From NCBI GenBank assembly GCA_028687915.1, contig JAQTZF010000001.1:806001-870000 (forward strand): a DNA stretch of 64,000 nt, written 5' to 3'. Source of the DNA: Candidatus Daviesbacteria bacterium. GTDB taxonomy: Bacteria > Patescibacteria > Microgenomatia > Daviesbacterales > UBA10151. Of this stretch, positions 32,900 through 42,343 are shown in pieces. Both the position numbers and the translations under genes were made by a program. The notes beneath the pieces were generated by a model, which had not been told where the DNA came from, searched no databases, and saw only the letters and a program-made list of their open reading frames with translations. The first letter of the stretch is position 1. The number at the start of each line of letters is the position of its first letter.

Positions 32900-34855
32900 A
32901 TGAGTAAAAAAGATATAAATTCATACGGAGCCAAAGAAATTCAGGTCCTTGAAGGGCTGGAACCAGTACGTAAGCGCCCTGGAATGTATATTGGATCCAC
33001 AGACGAGCGTGGACTTTGGGTCATGATCAAAGAAATTATCGACAACTCTGTTGATGAGGCTATGGCTGGAAGATGTCATAATGTTTGGATTACCCTCCAC
33101 AATGATAATTACATTTCAGTAGCAGATGATGGTTTTGGTATTCCATGGGACATTCATCCAACTGTTAAAAAGTCTGCATTGGAAGTTGCTATGACAGTCC
33201 TGCATGCGGGCGGTAAGTTTGGAGAAGGTGCCTATAAAGTCTCCGGAGGTTTACACGGCGTAGGAGCTTCTGCTGTTAATGCTTTATCTGAATATATGAG
33301 AGTAGAAAGTAAGCGTGCCGGTAAAACATTTTACCAGGAATATAATGAAGGTAAACCAAAGTTTGCTGTTAAAGAATTAACCAAATCTGATGAACCAACT
33401 TTGTTCCATTATCATTATGATTGGAATACCAAAAGTGGTGTAAGAACAGTCTTTAAAGCTGACTCAACAATTATGAGTGCTGTTGAGGCTAAATTTGATT
33501 TTGTGTCAAAACAGGTTAAAAATAGGGCATATCTTGTGGCTGGCTTATTTTTTCACCTTTATGATGAAAGAACTCAGGAAGAAGAAAACTACTACTTTGA
33601 TTCCGGAATTGTGGCTTTAGTCAAACATACTAATAAAAATAAAGGGACAATTCATTCTCCAATTTATATTCACAAAGCCATTGATAATATTGATGTTGAG
33701 GTAGCTATTCAATATTCTGAAGGATTTAACCCAAATGTTGAATCGTATGCAAACGTTCAGGCTACCAATGACGGGGGAACTCATTTAACAGGTTTTAAAA
33801 CTGCCTTAACCCGAGCTGTAAATGATTATGCCAGAAAACAAGGATACTTAAAAGAAAAAGATGAAAACTTAACAGGAGATGATACCTTGGAAGGTATTAC
33901 TGCAGTAGTTGCTATTAAGATGGATTCTGAGCAGCTTCAATTTGAATCTCAGACCAAAAATAAACTTGGAAATGCAGAAGTCACACCAATTGTTTCTCAG
34001 GTTACCAAAGAAGGTTTAGATAATTTCTTTGAGGAAAATCCAGTTGAAACTCGTAAGATCATGGAAAAAGTTATTATTGCTTCCCGTGCCAGACTGGCAG
34101 CCAGAGCAGCCAAAGATGCAGTACTTCGAAAAGGAGCTTTTGAAGGTGGGGGATTACCAGGAAAATTAGCTGATTGCCAGGAAAAAGATCCAACACAATC
34201 AGAGCTTTATATTGTTGAGGGAGATTCTGCAGGAGGTTCTGCCAAACAAGGAAGAGACCGAAAATTCCAGGCTATTTTGCCGCTTCGAGGTAAAATCTTA
34301 AACACAGAAAGAGCCAGACTGGATAAAGTATTAGAGTTTGAAGAAATTAAGAACCTGGTTATTGCTTTGGGAACTGGGATAGGAGACAGCATTGCTTATG
34401 ATAAGTGCCGTTATCACAGAATAGTGTTAATGACAGATGCTGATGTAGATGGTGCACATATTACTACATTACTTTTAACTTTCCTTTTCAGATATTTACC
34501 AGAGCTCCTTAGCCTGGGTTATGTTTATATTGCTCAACCACCACTATTTAAATTAGCCAGAGGCAAAGAAATTGCTTATGCATATTCAGATACTGAAAGA
34601 GATTTAATAGTTAAACAGTTTAAAGCAGTCAGACAAGACAACATTATTATCCAAAGATATAAAGGTTTAGGAGAAATGAATCCTGAACAACTTTGGGAAA
34701 CAACCATGAACCCTGAAAACAGAGTCTTAAAGCAAGTAACTATTGATGATGCAGTAATGGCTGATGAAACGTTTACTATGTTAATGGGGGATGAAGTTCC
34801 ACCTCGTAAGAAATTTATTCAAACTAATGCAAAGCAAGCTATTTTGGATGTATAA
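32900..34855 (+). CDS. gyrB: DNA gyrase subunit B
   Basis: 651 residues. A GHKL ATPase domain ('EIIDNSVDEA', 'GGLHGVGASAVNALS'), transducer domain, and TOPRIM domain with 'EGDSAGGSAKQGRDR', 'PLRGKILN' and 'DADVDGAHI'. It supplies ATP hydrolysis and metal binding to the gyrase A2B2 complex that introduces negative supercoils. Length is that of the short GyrB form without the E. coli insertion. The partner gyrA, with a GyrA box, is 7.7 kb downstream, so the pair is gyrase rather than topoisomerase IV. Confidence 0.97.
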   Translation: MSKKDINSYGAKEIQVLEGLEPVRKRPGMYIGSTDERGLWVMIKEIIDNSVDEAMAGRCHNVWITLHNDNYISVADDGFGIPWDIHPTVKKSALEVAMTVLHAGGKFGEGAYKVSGGLHGVGASAVNALSEYMRVESKRAGKTFYQEYNEGKPKFAVKELTKSDEPTLFHYHYDWNTKSGVRTVFKADSTIMSAVEAKFDFVSKQVKNRAYLVAGLFFHLYDERTQEEENYYFDSGIVALVKHTNKNKGTIHSPIYIHKAIDNIDVEVAIQYSEGFNPNVESYANVQATNDGGTHLTGFKTALTRAVNDYARKQGYLKEKDENLTGDDTLEGITAVVAIKMDSEQLQFESQTKNKLGNAEVTPIVSQVTKEGLDNFFEENPVETRKIMEKVIIASRARLAARAAKDAVLRKGAFEGGGLPGKLADCQEKDPTQSELYIVEGDSAGGSAKQGRDRKFQAILPLRGKILNTERARLDKVLEFEEIKNLVIALGTGIGDSIAYDKCRYHRIVLMTDADVDGAHITTLLLTFLFRYLPELLSLGYVYIAQPPLFKLARGKEIAYAYSDTERDLIVKQFKAVRQDNIIIQRYKGLGEMNPEQLWETTMNPENRVLKQVTIDDAVMADETFTMLMGDEVPPRKKFIQTNAKQAILDV

Positions 34856-34863
34856 ACCACACC

Positions 34864-35631
34864 ATGGATAAATCTGATCCACAAAATTTAGCTGCCATCG
34901 TACTTGCCGGAGGTAAGGGAACCCGAATGCAGGCAACCTTACCCAAAGTTCTTCACCACATAGCTGATCAACCAATGATTTTTTACACCCTGGAAACCAT
35001 TAATAAATTAGGGTTATCACAAGTTTATGTAGTAGTAGGTCATCAATCTAAAGAAGTTAGAAAAAGAATTTCTTCTAAATTTAAATGTAAATTTGCTTAT
35101 CAACCAAAACCACTGGGAACAGGACATGCTGTTGAATGTGCTTTGGAAAAAATAGGAGATAATACTTCTACTATTATTGTTTTAAACGGTGATGATTCCG
35201 CTTTCTATAAAATTTCTACTTTACAAAAACTTTTAACATCTCATTTTGAAAGCAACTGTCCAGTTAGTATGATGACACTAAATATAAACCGAAATAGACG
35301 CTTGGGTCGAATTATCCGGGATGAACAGGGGAATTTTGAAAAAATAGTTGAAGCAGAAAAAGACCCTGCAAATGGAATTAACAGCGATGAAATTAACTGT
35401 GGTTTATATGTATTTAATGTTAAATGGTTAAAAGAAAATATTGATAATATAAAATTAAGTGACAGAGGAGAATATTATCTAACAGATATTTTTAATCTTG
35501 CTAAGACAAATAATATTTGCATAAATTTATTTAACCTCAAAAGCAAAGATGAGTGGGTTGGAGTTAATACACCTGATGAATTAAGCTTAGCTAATGAGAA
35601 AATGAAAAAGAAATTAACTAAGGGTAAATGA
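34864..35631 (+). CDS. Nucleotidyltransferase, GlmU N-terminal-domain type
   Basis: 255 residues. The N-terminus 'AAIVLAGGKGTRMQATLPKV' is the pyrophosphorylase signature of GlmU, with 'PLGTGHAV' and 'LNGDDSA' following. The protein is only the uridylyltransferase domain; the left-handed beta-helix acetyltransferase part of GlmU is absent. It probably makes UDP-GlcNAc from GlcNAc-1-phosphate and UTP for peptidoglycan. A different nucleoside-diphosphate sugar is possible. Coupled to murC by an ATGA overlap. Confidence 0.85.
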   Translation: MDKSDPQNLAAIVLAGGKGTRMQATLPKVLHHIADQPMIFYTLETINKLGLSQVYVVVGHQSKEVRKRISSKFKCKFAYQPKPLGTGHAVECALEKIGDNTSTIIVLNGDDSAFYKISTLQKLLTSHFESNCPVSMMTLNINRNRRLGRIIRDEQGNFEKIVEAEKDPANGINSDEINCGLYVFNVKWLKENIDNIKLSDRGEYYLTDIFNLAKTNNICINLFNLKSKDEWVGVNTPDELSLANEKMKKKLTKGK

Positions 35632-36908
35632 AAAAAATACACTTTTTAGGCATTGGAGGGAGCGGGGCTTCTGCCATTGCTAAAATTGCCGAAGCACAAG
35701 GGTACGAAGTAACAGGCTGTGATCTTTACCCTAATAATGAATTTACTATTGTTTTTCAAAAAGACCAGATTTTTGAGGGTCATTCTCCAAACCACCTTAA
35801 AAATGTTGATATTTTAGCTGTTACTCCTGCCATTTATTCTTTAGACCCAAACAATATAGAACTTCAAGAAGCCAAAGAAAAAAATATTGAAATATTAACC
35901 TGGCAGGAATTTATGGGTAAATATTTACAAAAAGAAAAACAAGTAATCGCTGTTTGTGGCACCCATGGAAAATCAACCACTACTGCTATGATAGGTTTAC
36001 TACTGGAAGATGTTGGTCTTGATCCAACAGTACAACTTGGTGCAATCATTCCACAATGGGGACATAATTACCGAATTGGAAACAGTAAATATTTTGTAAC
36101 AGAGGCTGACGAATTTAATGATAACTTTTTATCAACACATCCAAACATTACTGTTGTAACTACTGTGGAAATGGATCATCCGGAATATTTTAAAGACTTT
36201 GAAGCTTATAAAAAATCTTTTACTAATTTTTTAAACCAAACAAAAGATAAAATTATTGCTAATTTGCAAGATAAAGGAGTGGTAGATATATTGTCTTCAG
36301 ACTCAAGTTTAAAAGATAAAACAATAGACTACTCAAAAGAAATCATAGATTTTGAATTAAAGATTCCAGGAGAACATAATAAATTAAATGCTTCTGCAGC
36401 ATTTCAGGTTGGTCTTAACTTAGGAATTAAACCGGAAATTATCCAAAAAAGTTTAGAAAATTTTACCGGAATTGGGCGCAGATTTGAATACTTGGGAAAC
36501 TTTCAGGGATCTGAAGTCTATAGTGATTTTGGTCATCATCCAACAGAACTTAAAGTAACATTAGAAGCAGCTATTTCAAAATTTCCTGATAAAAAAATTA
36601 CAGTAATTTTTCAACCACACATGTTCTCACGAACTCTTGCCTTATTTAATGATTTTGTTAATGTATTAAAAAATCTGGCTGTTGATAAAATCTTTATTAT
36701 GGATATTTATAAATCACGGGAATTAGACAAAGGTTTAGTTAATAGTAAACAACTAGTTGAAGCAATTAATAAGGAAAATGTTTTTTATACTGGTAGTGAA
36801 AAAGATATACTTAATAAAATTGAATCAATGAATAAAGATAATCAAATCATATTTTTTATTGGAGCAGGGGATATACATGACTTAGCAAAAAAATTAGTTA
36901 CAAATTAG
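35628..36908 (+). CDS. murC: UDP-N-acetylmuramate--L-alanine ligase MurC
   Basis: 426 residues. Rossmann-like N-terminus 'IHFLGIGGSGASAIA', the ATP-binding P-loop 'GTHGKSTTT' at ~112, 'EADEFNDNFL' and 'HPTELKVTL' in the last domain. It adds L-Ala to UDP-MurNAc, the first step of the stem peptide. The related Mpl is less likely, as no recycling genes accompany it. Its 3' end overlaps the convergent murI by 11 bases. It follows the GlmU-like gene in an operon. Confidence 0.9.
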   Translation: MKKIHFLGIGGSGASAIAKIAEAQGYEVTGCDLYPNNEFTIVFQKDQIFEGHSPNHLKNVDILAVTPAIYSLDPNNIELQEAKEKNIEILTWQEFMGKYLQKEKQVIAVCGTHGKSTTTAMIGLLLEDVGLDPTVQLGAIIPQWGHNYRIGNSKYFVTEADEFNDNFLSTHPNITVVTTVEMDHPEYFKDFEAYKKSFTNFLNQTKDKIIANLQDKGVVDILSSDSSLKDKTIDYSKEIIDFELKIPGEHNKLNASAAFQVGLNLGIKPEIIQKSLENFTGIGRRFEYLGNFQGSEVYSDFGHHPTELKVTLEAAISKFPDKKITVIFQPHMFSRTLALFNDFVNVLKNLAVDKIFIMDIYKSRELDKGLVNSKQLVEAINKENVFYTGSEKDILNKIESMNKDNQIIFFIGAGDIHDLAKKLVTN

Positions 36909-37704
36909 CTAAGACAACTTCCTTTAATCCCCCTGGTAAAGGATCTCCCAAAAACTGCTCAGCAATTATTTGAACCCTTTGTGGAGCATCAGTCACATGA
37001 ATTTCCAGCTTTCCTGAAAGGCTTCCATTATTTAACAAACCTTTTTCCTGTAACATTACTTCAAGGGTTTCTGCAGCAGGTTTAGCAGAATCAACTAAGG
37101 TAATATTTTCTCCCAACACCTCTTTAATAGTATTAGATAAAAGAGGGTAGTGTGTACAACCCAAAATTAATGTATCTACATCCTGATCTTTAAAAATTGA
37201 TAAATAATCTTTGGCAATAAGCCTAGTACCAGGGTGATCACCCAAACCCTCTTCTGCAATTGGTACAAACAGAGGACAACTTGCTACAACAACCTGAGCC
37301 TTGTTATCTTTTTGTTTAATTTCTGTTTCATAAATCCCTGAACCAATTGTTGCTCTGGTACCAATTACTCCAATTCTTTTACTCTTACTGGTTTTTAATG
37401 CATGATCTACTGTAGGATCAATAACCCCAAGGACAGGAACAGGGGAGACAGCGATAATTTTATCAAGACAAACAGCAGAAATAGTATTACAGGCAACTAC
37501 TAAAAACTTAACATCTTTGGATAACAAAAAATCTACCATTTCCAAAGCAAACTGAGTAATTACATCCTTGCCTCTGGTTCCATAAGGAACCCTGGCAGTA
37601 TCTCCTAAATATATGATATTTTCATTTGGAAGTGACTTAACTATCTCTTTAACTACTGTTAAGCCACCAATTCCTGAATCAAGTACACCAATAGATCTAA
37701 CCAT
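36898..37704 (-). CDS. murI: Glutamate racemase MurI
   Basis: 268 residues. 'GVLDSGIGGLTVVKEI' at the N-terminus and the two catalytic-cysteine motifs, 'VVACNTIS' and 'LGCTHYPLL', are all intact. It interconverts L- and D-glutamate to supply D-Glu for MurD. It is transcribed convergently to murC and divergently from murD, with an 11-base overlap of 3' ends. Confidence 0.95.
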   Translation of the reverse strand: MVRSIGVLDSGIGGLTVVKEIVKSLPNENIIYLGDTARVPYGTRGKDVITQFALEMVDFLLSKDVKFLVVACNTISAVCLDKIIAVSPVPVLGVIDPTVDHALKTSKSKRIGVIGTRATIGSGIYETEIKQKDNKAQVVVASCPLFVPIAEEGLGDHPGTRLIAKDYLSIFKDQDVDTLILGCTHYPLLSNTIKEVLGENITLVDSAKPAAETLEVMLQEKGLLNNGSLSGKLEIHVTDAPQRVQIIAEQFLGDPLPGGLKEVVLANL

Positions 37705-37708
37705 AATG

Positions 37709-37737
37709 TTGTTAATTTTAACAGATTTGACTAATAT
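37709..37737 (+). promoter_or_regulatory. murD promoter, leaderless type
   Basis: TTGTTA at 37709-37714, a 17-base spacer and TAATAT at 37732-37737, followed by 6 bases and ATG 37744. It lies in the 39-base gap to divergent murI, so the two promoters must overlap. Confidence 0.6.
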
Positions 37738-37743
37738 ATAGAT

Positions 37744-39105
37744 ATGGCAAATCTTAAATCTCCTCAGGAAATTATTAAGGAGAATTTTAGTGGTAAAAAA
37801 GTATTAATATTAGGCTTGGGAGTAAACCAGGGGGGGATAGGTGCTACCAAGTTTTTTGTGAGCAATGGCTCAAAAGTTAAAGTCACAGATATTAAAGATC
37901 AGGATACTCTAGCAAGCTCACTTAGAGAATTGGAAGAATATGCCGGAATTGAATATACCCTTGGAGAACACAAATATGAAGATATAGATTGGGCTGACCT
38001 AATTATCAAAAATCCTGCTATTAAGCCAGATAATCCATACTTACTATATGCACAAAAACATAATAAACAAGTTGAGATGGACATGGGTATTTTTCTACAA
38101 ATTGCTTCTCAGACACAAATAATTGGAATAACAGGCACCAAAGGAAAATCAACCACCTCGAGTTTAATATATGAAATTCTTAAAAAATCTGATGAAAAAG
38201 TAATTTTTGCCGGCAATATCGGTAAAAGTGTCCTTGATACTATTCCGTTAGTTAAACCAGACAGTACAATTATTTTAGAATTATCTTCCTTTCAGCTTGA
38301 AGCTTTTGAACAACATAAAATTTCACCTCATGTTGCGGTTATAACTAATATTTACCCTGACCATTTAAACTATTATGGAACTATTGAACAATATGTTGAA
38401 TCTAAAAAAATAATTGCCAAAGAACAGGCACTTAGCGATTTCTTAGTATTAAAGAAAGATGATCCTGTAACCAGTATGCCAAACTTTCAAAATGGAATAT
38501 CATCACAAATAATTTATTTTTCTCCGGAAGACCTGCCATCTGATTTTACTCTAAAGTTACCAGGAGAATATAACTTATGGAACGCAGCCGCTGCTTTAAA
38601 AGTAGCAGAGATCTATGGTATTGAAAAAGCAGATGCTTTAGAAGTAATAAAAGATTTTAATGGGGTAGAGTACAGACTCCAATTAATTAAAGAAATAAAT
38701 GGTATAAAAATTTATAATGATTCTGCTTCTACCATGCCTGAATCAGCTATCTGGGCTATTAAAAGTTTACAGCAAAGTATCTTAATTTGTGGAGGAATGA
38801 ATAAAAACCTGGATTATCAGGAACTCGCAAAAGTTATTACAACTAATGCAAAAATGATTTTCTTTGTTGATGGAGATGCAACTGATGAAATAAAAAAACA
38901 TCTATCTTTAATAGATCCTAAATCTTCAGATAAAATCAAAGGAACCTACTCTGATTTAGAAAAATTATTAACTGATGTAAAAGCAGTAGCACAACCCGGG
39001 GATACAATATTATTTTCCCCAGGAGCAACTTCGTTTAATTTCTTTCAAAATGAATTTGACAGGGCAAGAAAATTTAATGAAGCAGTAACAAAAATCTTCG
39101 GATAA
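37744..39105 (+). CDS. murD: UDP-N-acetylmuramoylalanine--D-glutamate ligase MurD
   Basis: 453 residues. 'KKVLILGLGVNQGG' in the N-terminal domain, the P-loop 'GITGTKGKSTT', 'LELSSFQLEAF' and 'TNIYPDHLNYYG' in the ATPase domain, and 'NDSASTMPESAIWAI' in the C-terminal domain, all MurD hallmarks. It adds D-glutamate to UDP-MurNAc-L-Ala. It lies next to murI, which supplies the D-Glu. Confidence 0.95.
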   Translation: MANLKSPQEIIKENFSGKKVLILGLGVNQGGIGATKFFVSNGSKVKVTDIKDQDTLASSLRELEEYAGIEYTLGEHKYEDIDWADLIIKNPAIKPDNPYLLYAQKHNKQVEMDMGIFLQIASQTQIIGITGTKGKSTTSSLIYEILKKSDEKVIFAGNIGKSVLDTIPLVKPDSTIILELSSFQLEAFEQHKISPHVAVITNIYPDHLNYYGTIEQYVESKKIIAKEQALSDFLVLKKDDPVTSMPNFQNGISSQIIYFSPEDLPSDFTLKLPGEYNLWNAAAALKVAEIYGIEKADALEVIKDFNGVEYRLQLIKEINGIKIYNDSASTMPESAIWAIKSLQQSILICGGMNKNLDYQELAKVITTNAKMIFFVDGDATDEIKKHLSLIDPKSSDKIKGTYSDLEKLLTDVKAVAQPGDTILFSPGATSFNFFQNEFDRARKFNEAVTKIFG

Positions 39106-39113
39106 TTAAAGTA

Positions 39114-39141
39114 TTGACAAATATTTCAAGATAAGTAAAAT
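39114..39141 (+). promoter_or_regulatory. Consensus promoter of the 39148 gene
   Basis: A perfect TTGACA at 39114-39119, a 16-base spacer and TAAAAT at 39136-39141, followed by 6 bases and ATG 39148. It is one of the two strongest promoters in the window and again leaderless in layout. Confidence 0.7.
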
Positions 39142-39147
39142 CTCAAT

Positions 39148-39441
39148 ATGGCAGAAAGAATTCAAAAATTAACTCTTGCATCAGCAAAAGCACTTGTTTT
39201 CCAATCAGAATTTCTAGCACAATCTACCCTTGGAGAATCCAGAGATCCAAGAGTTCCATTAGCCTACAAGGCTATAGAGCAAGAAGAGAGCAGGGTAGCA
39301 CGAATATTTGAAAATGCAAAATATAATGCTCAAGAAAAACGTAGAAGAAGATTTGAGACAGGTAATGTCTATATACCTAAAGAGAGGACATCACGAGAAA
39401 CTTATAAAAGCCCTTATTCCCGTCCTTTCCGCTGGTACTAA
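39148..39441 (+). CDS. Small basic protein of unknown function
   Basis: 97 residues, not recognised. Helical and charged: 'SAKALVFQSEFLAQS', 'EQEESRVARIFENAKYNAQEKRRRRFE', then a Tyr/Pro/Arg tail ending 'YSRPFRWY'. The strong leaderless promoter and the basic composition suggest an abundant nucleic-acid-binding or ribosome-associated protein. That is inference only. Confidence 0.7.
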   Translation: MAERIQKLTLASAKALVFQSEFLAQSTLGESRDPRVPLAYKAIEQEESRVARIFENAKYNAQEKRRRRFETGNVYIPKERTSRETYKSPYSRPFRWY

Positions 39442-39551
39442 TTAACTTTTATTCCAATTCATCTCAAAAATAGCTTTTTATGCTGTGGAAAAAATTTTTG
39501 GATGAGTTATAATCGTCTCGATTACATCTCGCGCTTGAAACTCTAGCGAGT

Positions 39552-39557
39552 TATAAT
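39552..39557 (+). promoter_or_regulatory. -10 box of def
   Basis: TATAAT, then 8 bases to ATG 39566. A second TATAAT at 39508-39513 lies in the same ten-base direct repeat GAGTTATAAT 45 bases upstream, so two promoters in tandem are possible. Confidence 0.5.
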
Positions 39558-39565
39558 TGCTCCAA

Positions 39566-40195
39566 ATGCCACATCAAATCAAAGATTACTTTGTTAAGCC
39601 ATCTGATCCAATTTTGAAAAATATAGCAAAACCCATCCCTCAGGAAAAAATACATTTACCAAAAACCAAACAAATAATTAAAAAAATGCTGTCTATTGCT
39701 TACGGGGAACAGATGGATAAATCTAAACCATTTTTAGTTGGAGTAGCTGCCCCACAACTGGGAATATCAGAAAGAATTGTTTTGGTAGATAGATTAGCTG
39801 ATGGTAAAGGCAAAGCAGGGGATTTAAATGTTTATATTAATCCAGAAATTACTTGGAAATCAGAAGAAGAATGGGAATGGTACGAAGGCTGTTATAGTGC
39901 TGATCGAGTTTGTGGAATAGTATCAAGGCCTATTGCTATCAAAATTAAGGCCCATGATCAAAACGGAAATATAATAGAAGAAGATTTTGAGTATTACACA
40001 GCCCGAATTTTTCAACATGAAATTGATCATCTAAACGGACATGAATTTGTAGAATTAGTTTTAACTCAAAATCCAAACAACCTACATTGGGTAGAGGATA
40101 AGGAATTTATGAATTACAGAAATAATGAAGCCTGGCGTAACTGGCCAAAAAAATGTTCCAGAGAAAAATGGGAAAAAATCAAAGGAATTAAATAA
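39566..40195 (+). CDS. def: Peptide deformylase
   Basis: 209 residues from ATG 39566, selected because a TATAAT lies 8 bases upstream; the TTG at 39557 lies in the -10 box. All three motifs are present: 'GVAAPQLG' at ~59-66, 'EGCYS' with metal ligand C109, and 'HEIDH' with ligands H151 and H155 and catalytic E152. It removes the formyl group from nascent proteins. There is a C-terminal extension with several Trp ('EAWRNWPKK'). The end overlaps the convergent regulator gene by 8 bases. Confidence 0.95.
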   Translation: MPHQIKDYFVKPSDPILKNIAKPIPQEKIHLPKTKQIIKKMLSIAYGEQMDKSKPFLVGVAAPQLGISERIVLVDRLADGKGKAGDLNVYINPEITWKSEEEWEWYEGCYSADRVCGIVSRPIAIKIKAHDQNGNIIEEDFEYYTARIFQHEIDHLNGHEFVELVLTQNPNNLHWVEDKEFMNYRNNEAWRNWPKKCSREKWEKIKGIK

Positions 40196-40943
40196 TCGAA
40201 TTCCAAAGCATTTCAAACAAAGTTTTTTGAGCTTCAGTTATTGGCTGACTTTCTATGATAACTCCAATAATATCTTTGTTGTAATCTAAAGTTGCTATCT
40301 TATTATCATAAATATAAATTTCAGGACTAAATTTATAACCCTCTGAAAGTAATTTCGTTTGACGCAAACATTCTTTATCTGATTTCATTAATTTTTTCCC
40401 TTCTTTGTTATCCACTGCCAAAACCCGGATTGAAATATTACGCTTTATTCTTTCCTCAATAAATTTTAAATGTAATTTTTCATTAAAAAATAAGTTTTCA
40501 GTTTCCTGATTAGTCCAAAGTAAAACTTCGCCCCTGGAAGAGAGAATGTCTTTCCAAACAGAAAGCAAGCCATTATTCCCTTCATAGACTTTAACTTTTG
40601 GGCGAATTTCTGAGGTTTGATATAAAGCCTGAAGTTCTGGTAAATTATCTATAATTTCAGCTTCCTGTCTTTTAAGTAATTTTCCCCTGTTTTCAATCAT
40701 CTGTAACAACCTTTCAGGTTTAATACAAGTTACTTTCTTTTTATAGCTTTTGAGATCTTCTTCTAAATAACCTGATTTTAAAAGCTTCTCAGCAATAAGA
40801 TAAGCAGTAGATCGCTGTAATTTAGATGCAGAAGCAACCTCATTAATAGAGGAGGGACCTGATTTTAAACAGGTTACAAAAAACTTAATTTCTTTTGGGT
40901 TTAAACCAAGTAGATCAAGAGAAGCTAAAATTATTTTTTCCAT
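40188..40943 (-). CDS. TrmB-like transcriptional regulator
   Basis: 251 residues. An N-terminal winged-helix domain (~1-80: 'LGLNPKEIKFFVTCLKSG' then 'SINEVASASKLQRSTAYLIAEKL') is followed by a coiled coil and a C-terminal domain with 'EGNNGLLSVWKDIL' and 'ILLWTNQE'-like strands, the plan of TrmB family regulators. TrmB proteins sense sugars in archaea, but the ligand and targets here are unknown. It lies between def and ddl, facing def. Similar genes are frequent in Patescibacteria. Confidence 0.8.
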   Translation of the reverse strand: MEKIILASLDLLGLNPKEIKFFVTCLKSGPSSINEVASASKLQRSTAYLIAEKLLKSGYLEEDLKSYKKKVTCIKPERLLQMIENRGKLLKRQEAEIIDNLPELQALYQTSEIRPKVKVYEGNNGLLSVWKDILSSRGEVLLWTNQETENLFFNEKLHLKFIEERIKRNISIRVLAVDNKEGKKLMKSDKECLRQTKLLSEGYKFSPEIYIYDNKIATLDYNKDIIGVIIESQPITEAQKTLFEMLWNSII

Positions 40944-41054
40944 AATATTTAGATTAAATTATAGCACAAAATTAATTACATGTCTGATTATTTTGGACAA
41001 CAAATTTATCAAGCTCAAAACAAAGCTGGAAATTTTATATATATTAATTAAAAA

Positions 41055-41084
41055 TTGCTTTAATAGATTTCTTAAGGATAAAAT
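41055..41084 (+). promoter_or_regulatory. ddl promoter, leaderless type
   Basis: TTGCTT at 41055-41060, an 18-base spacer and TAAAAT at 41079-41084, followed by 8 bases and ATG 41093. Confidence 0.55.
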
Positions 41085-41092
41085 AACAGTCA

Positions 41093-42025
41093 ATGAATAT
41101 TTTACTTATTACAGGAGGCATATCCAGTGAAAGAAGTGTGTCTTTGATTTCTGCAAAAGAAGTTAAAAAAGCGCTTGAAGAAAACAAACACAAAGTTAAG
41201 ATGTTTGATATTAAACATGGGACTGATGAGATGGTCAAGTTAATTAAAAACTGTGATCTGGTTTTTCCTGTACTACACGGCGAAGAAGGTGAGGGAGGAG
41301 ATTTACAAAAATTATTACAAAAATCAGGCAAACTTTACATTGGAGGTGATCCTGAGGGTTTAAAAGTGGGCTGGTATAAAATTCCATTTAAACAATTTTG
41401 TGATAAAAATAACGTCCCTTCAGCCCCCTGGAAAGAAGTTAATACTATTGATGAAGTTATTAAATTTGGTTTACCATGTGTGGTAAAAAGCACCAATGGG
41501 GGATCCTCAAAGGAAGTGGCTATTTTAAAAACAAATGCAGATTTAAAGCAAAAAATGTTTTTAGATTTATTTAAACTGAATCAACCCTTATATGCAGAAA
41601 AATTCTTACCTGGGATAGAAATTACTGTAGGAATTTTAGGAAATAAGGCTTTACCTGTTGTAGAAATTGTTCCACCAGAGGGAAGTTGGTTTGATTTTAA
41701 AAATAAATATTCAGGAGAAACGAAGGAAATAGTTAATACCCCAAATTTAACTCCTAAAATTAAAAAACAGGTTCAGGAAATTGCTTTAAAAATTCACAAA
41801 GACTTAAACCTTGGGCCATATTCCAGAATAGACTTTATAGTTTCAGATTTACCTTCCCACATATCAGGCGGGGAAGCTAAACCATATGTTCTTGAAGTTA
41901 ATATTATTCCGGGCATGACCCCCAATAGTCTTTTTCCTAAAGCAGCACTTGGAGCAGGATATACCTTCCCTCAGCTTATTCAAAAGTTGATTAAGCTAGC
42001 TATTCAGAATACTAAGAACCAGTAA
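41093..42025 (+). CDS. ddl: D-alanine--D-alanine ligase
   Basis: 310 residues, ATP-grasp fold. 'ITGGISSERSVSLISA' at the N-terminus binds substrate; 'VFPVLHGEEGEGGDLQ' is the substrate loop; 'VVKSTNGGSSKEV' the ATP loop; 'GPYSRIDF' and 'LEVNIIPGMTPNSLFPKAA' the C-terminal metal and substrate residues. It makes D-Ala-D-Ala for the muropeptide. The last 14 bases overlap the convergent gene at 42012. Confidence 0.94.
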   Translation: MNILLITGGISSERSVSLISAKEVKKALEENKHKVKMFDIKHGTDEMVKLIKNCDLVFPVLHGEEGEGGDLQKLLQKSGKLYIGGDPEGLKVGWYKIPFKQFCDKNNVPSAPWKEVNTIDEVIKFGLPCVVKSTNGGSSKEVAILKTNADLKQKMFLDLFKLNQPLYAEKFLPGIEITVGILGNKALPVVEIVPPEGSWFDFKNKYSGETKEIVNTPNLTPKIKKQVQEIALKIHKDLNLGPYSRIDFIVSDLPSHISGGEAKPYVLEVNIIPGMTPNSLFPKAALGAGYTFPQLIQKLIKLAIQNTKNQ

Positions 42026-42278
42026 GTATTGAAGAAAAAACTTCTGTGTGAGTAAAAAAAGCAGATGTGTTTCTGTGCGTATAACCTGTTCGTCTTCTTA
42101 AAGAAACAATAAAGCTATCAGGTTCATACATTCCGGATTCTAGAAGAGTTTCTTTCCTATTAAGAAACCAATTTAAACAATATGCGGCTGATTTATCGAT
42201 TATATAATCATCACCTTTTACAGTAAGTATGTCTCCAATATCAAATCTTACAACACTTCCTTTTTCATCAAACTCCAT
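42012..42278 (-). CDS. Small uncharacterised protein
   Basis: 88 residues, not assigned. It starts with the acidic 'MEFDEKGSVVRFDIGDILTVKGDDYIID', then has 'CLNWFLNRKETLLESG' and a Ser/Thr/Arg-rich end. AGGAGGT lies 7 bases before the ATG, one of the clear Shine-Dalgarno sequences here, and a TATAAT lies at the expected distance. The N-terminal strands could be a small beta-barrel. It overlaps the 3' end of ddl. Confidence 0.7.
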   Translation of the reverse strand: MEFDEKGSVVRFDIGDILTVKGDDYIIDKSAAYCLNWFLNRKETLLESGMYEPDSFIVSLRRRTGYTHRNTSAFFTHTEVFSSILTGS

Positions 42279-42300
42279 TATTTTTACCTCCTAAATCAAA

Positions 42301-42306
42301 ATTATA
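42301..42306 (-). promoter_or_regulatory. -10 box of the 42012 gene
   Basis: TATAAT on the minus strand, about 22 bases before the ATG and 8 before the Shine-Dalgarno. The expected -35 position falls on the palindrome at 42326-42343. Confidence 0.5.
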
Positions 42307-42325
42307 TCATGACAATTAATCCCAT

Positions 42326-42343
42326 AAACTTCTACAGAAGTTT
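42326..42343. promoter_or_regulatory. 18-bp palindrome, candidate operator
   Basis: AAACTTCT, AC, AGAAGTTT: perfect eight-base arms with a two-base centre. It overlaps the -35 position of the leftward 42012 gene and lies ~45 bases upstream of the gyrA -35. A dimer-binding site is the simplest interpretation. Confidence 0.45.

Noticed and set aside
40950..41092. Riboswitch or terminator between the TrmB-like gene and ddl
   Set aside because: The stretch is AT-rich with no stable hairpin or T tract; only a promoter for ddl can be supported.
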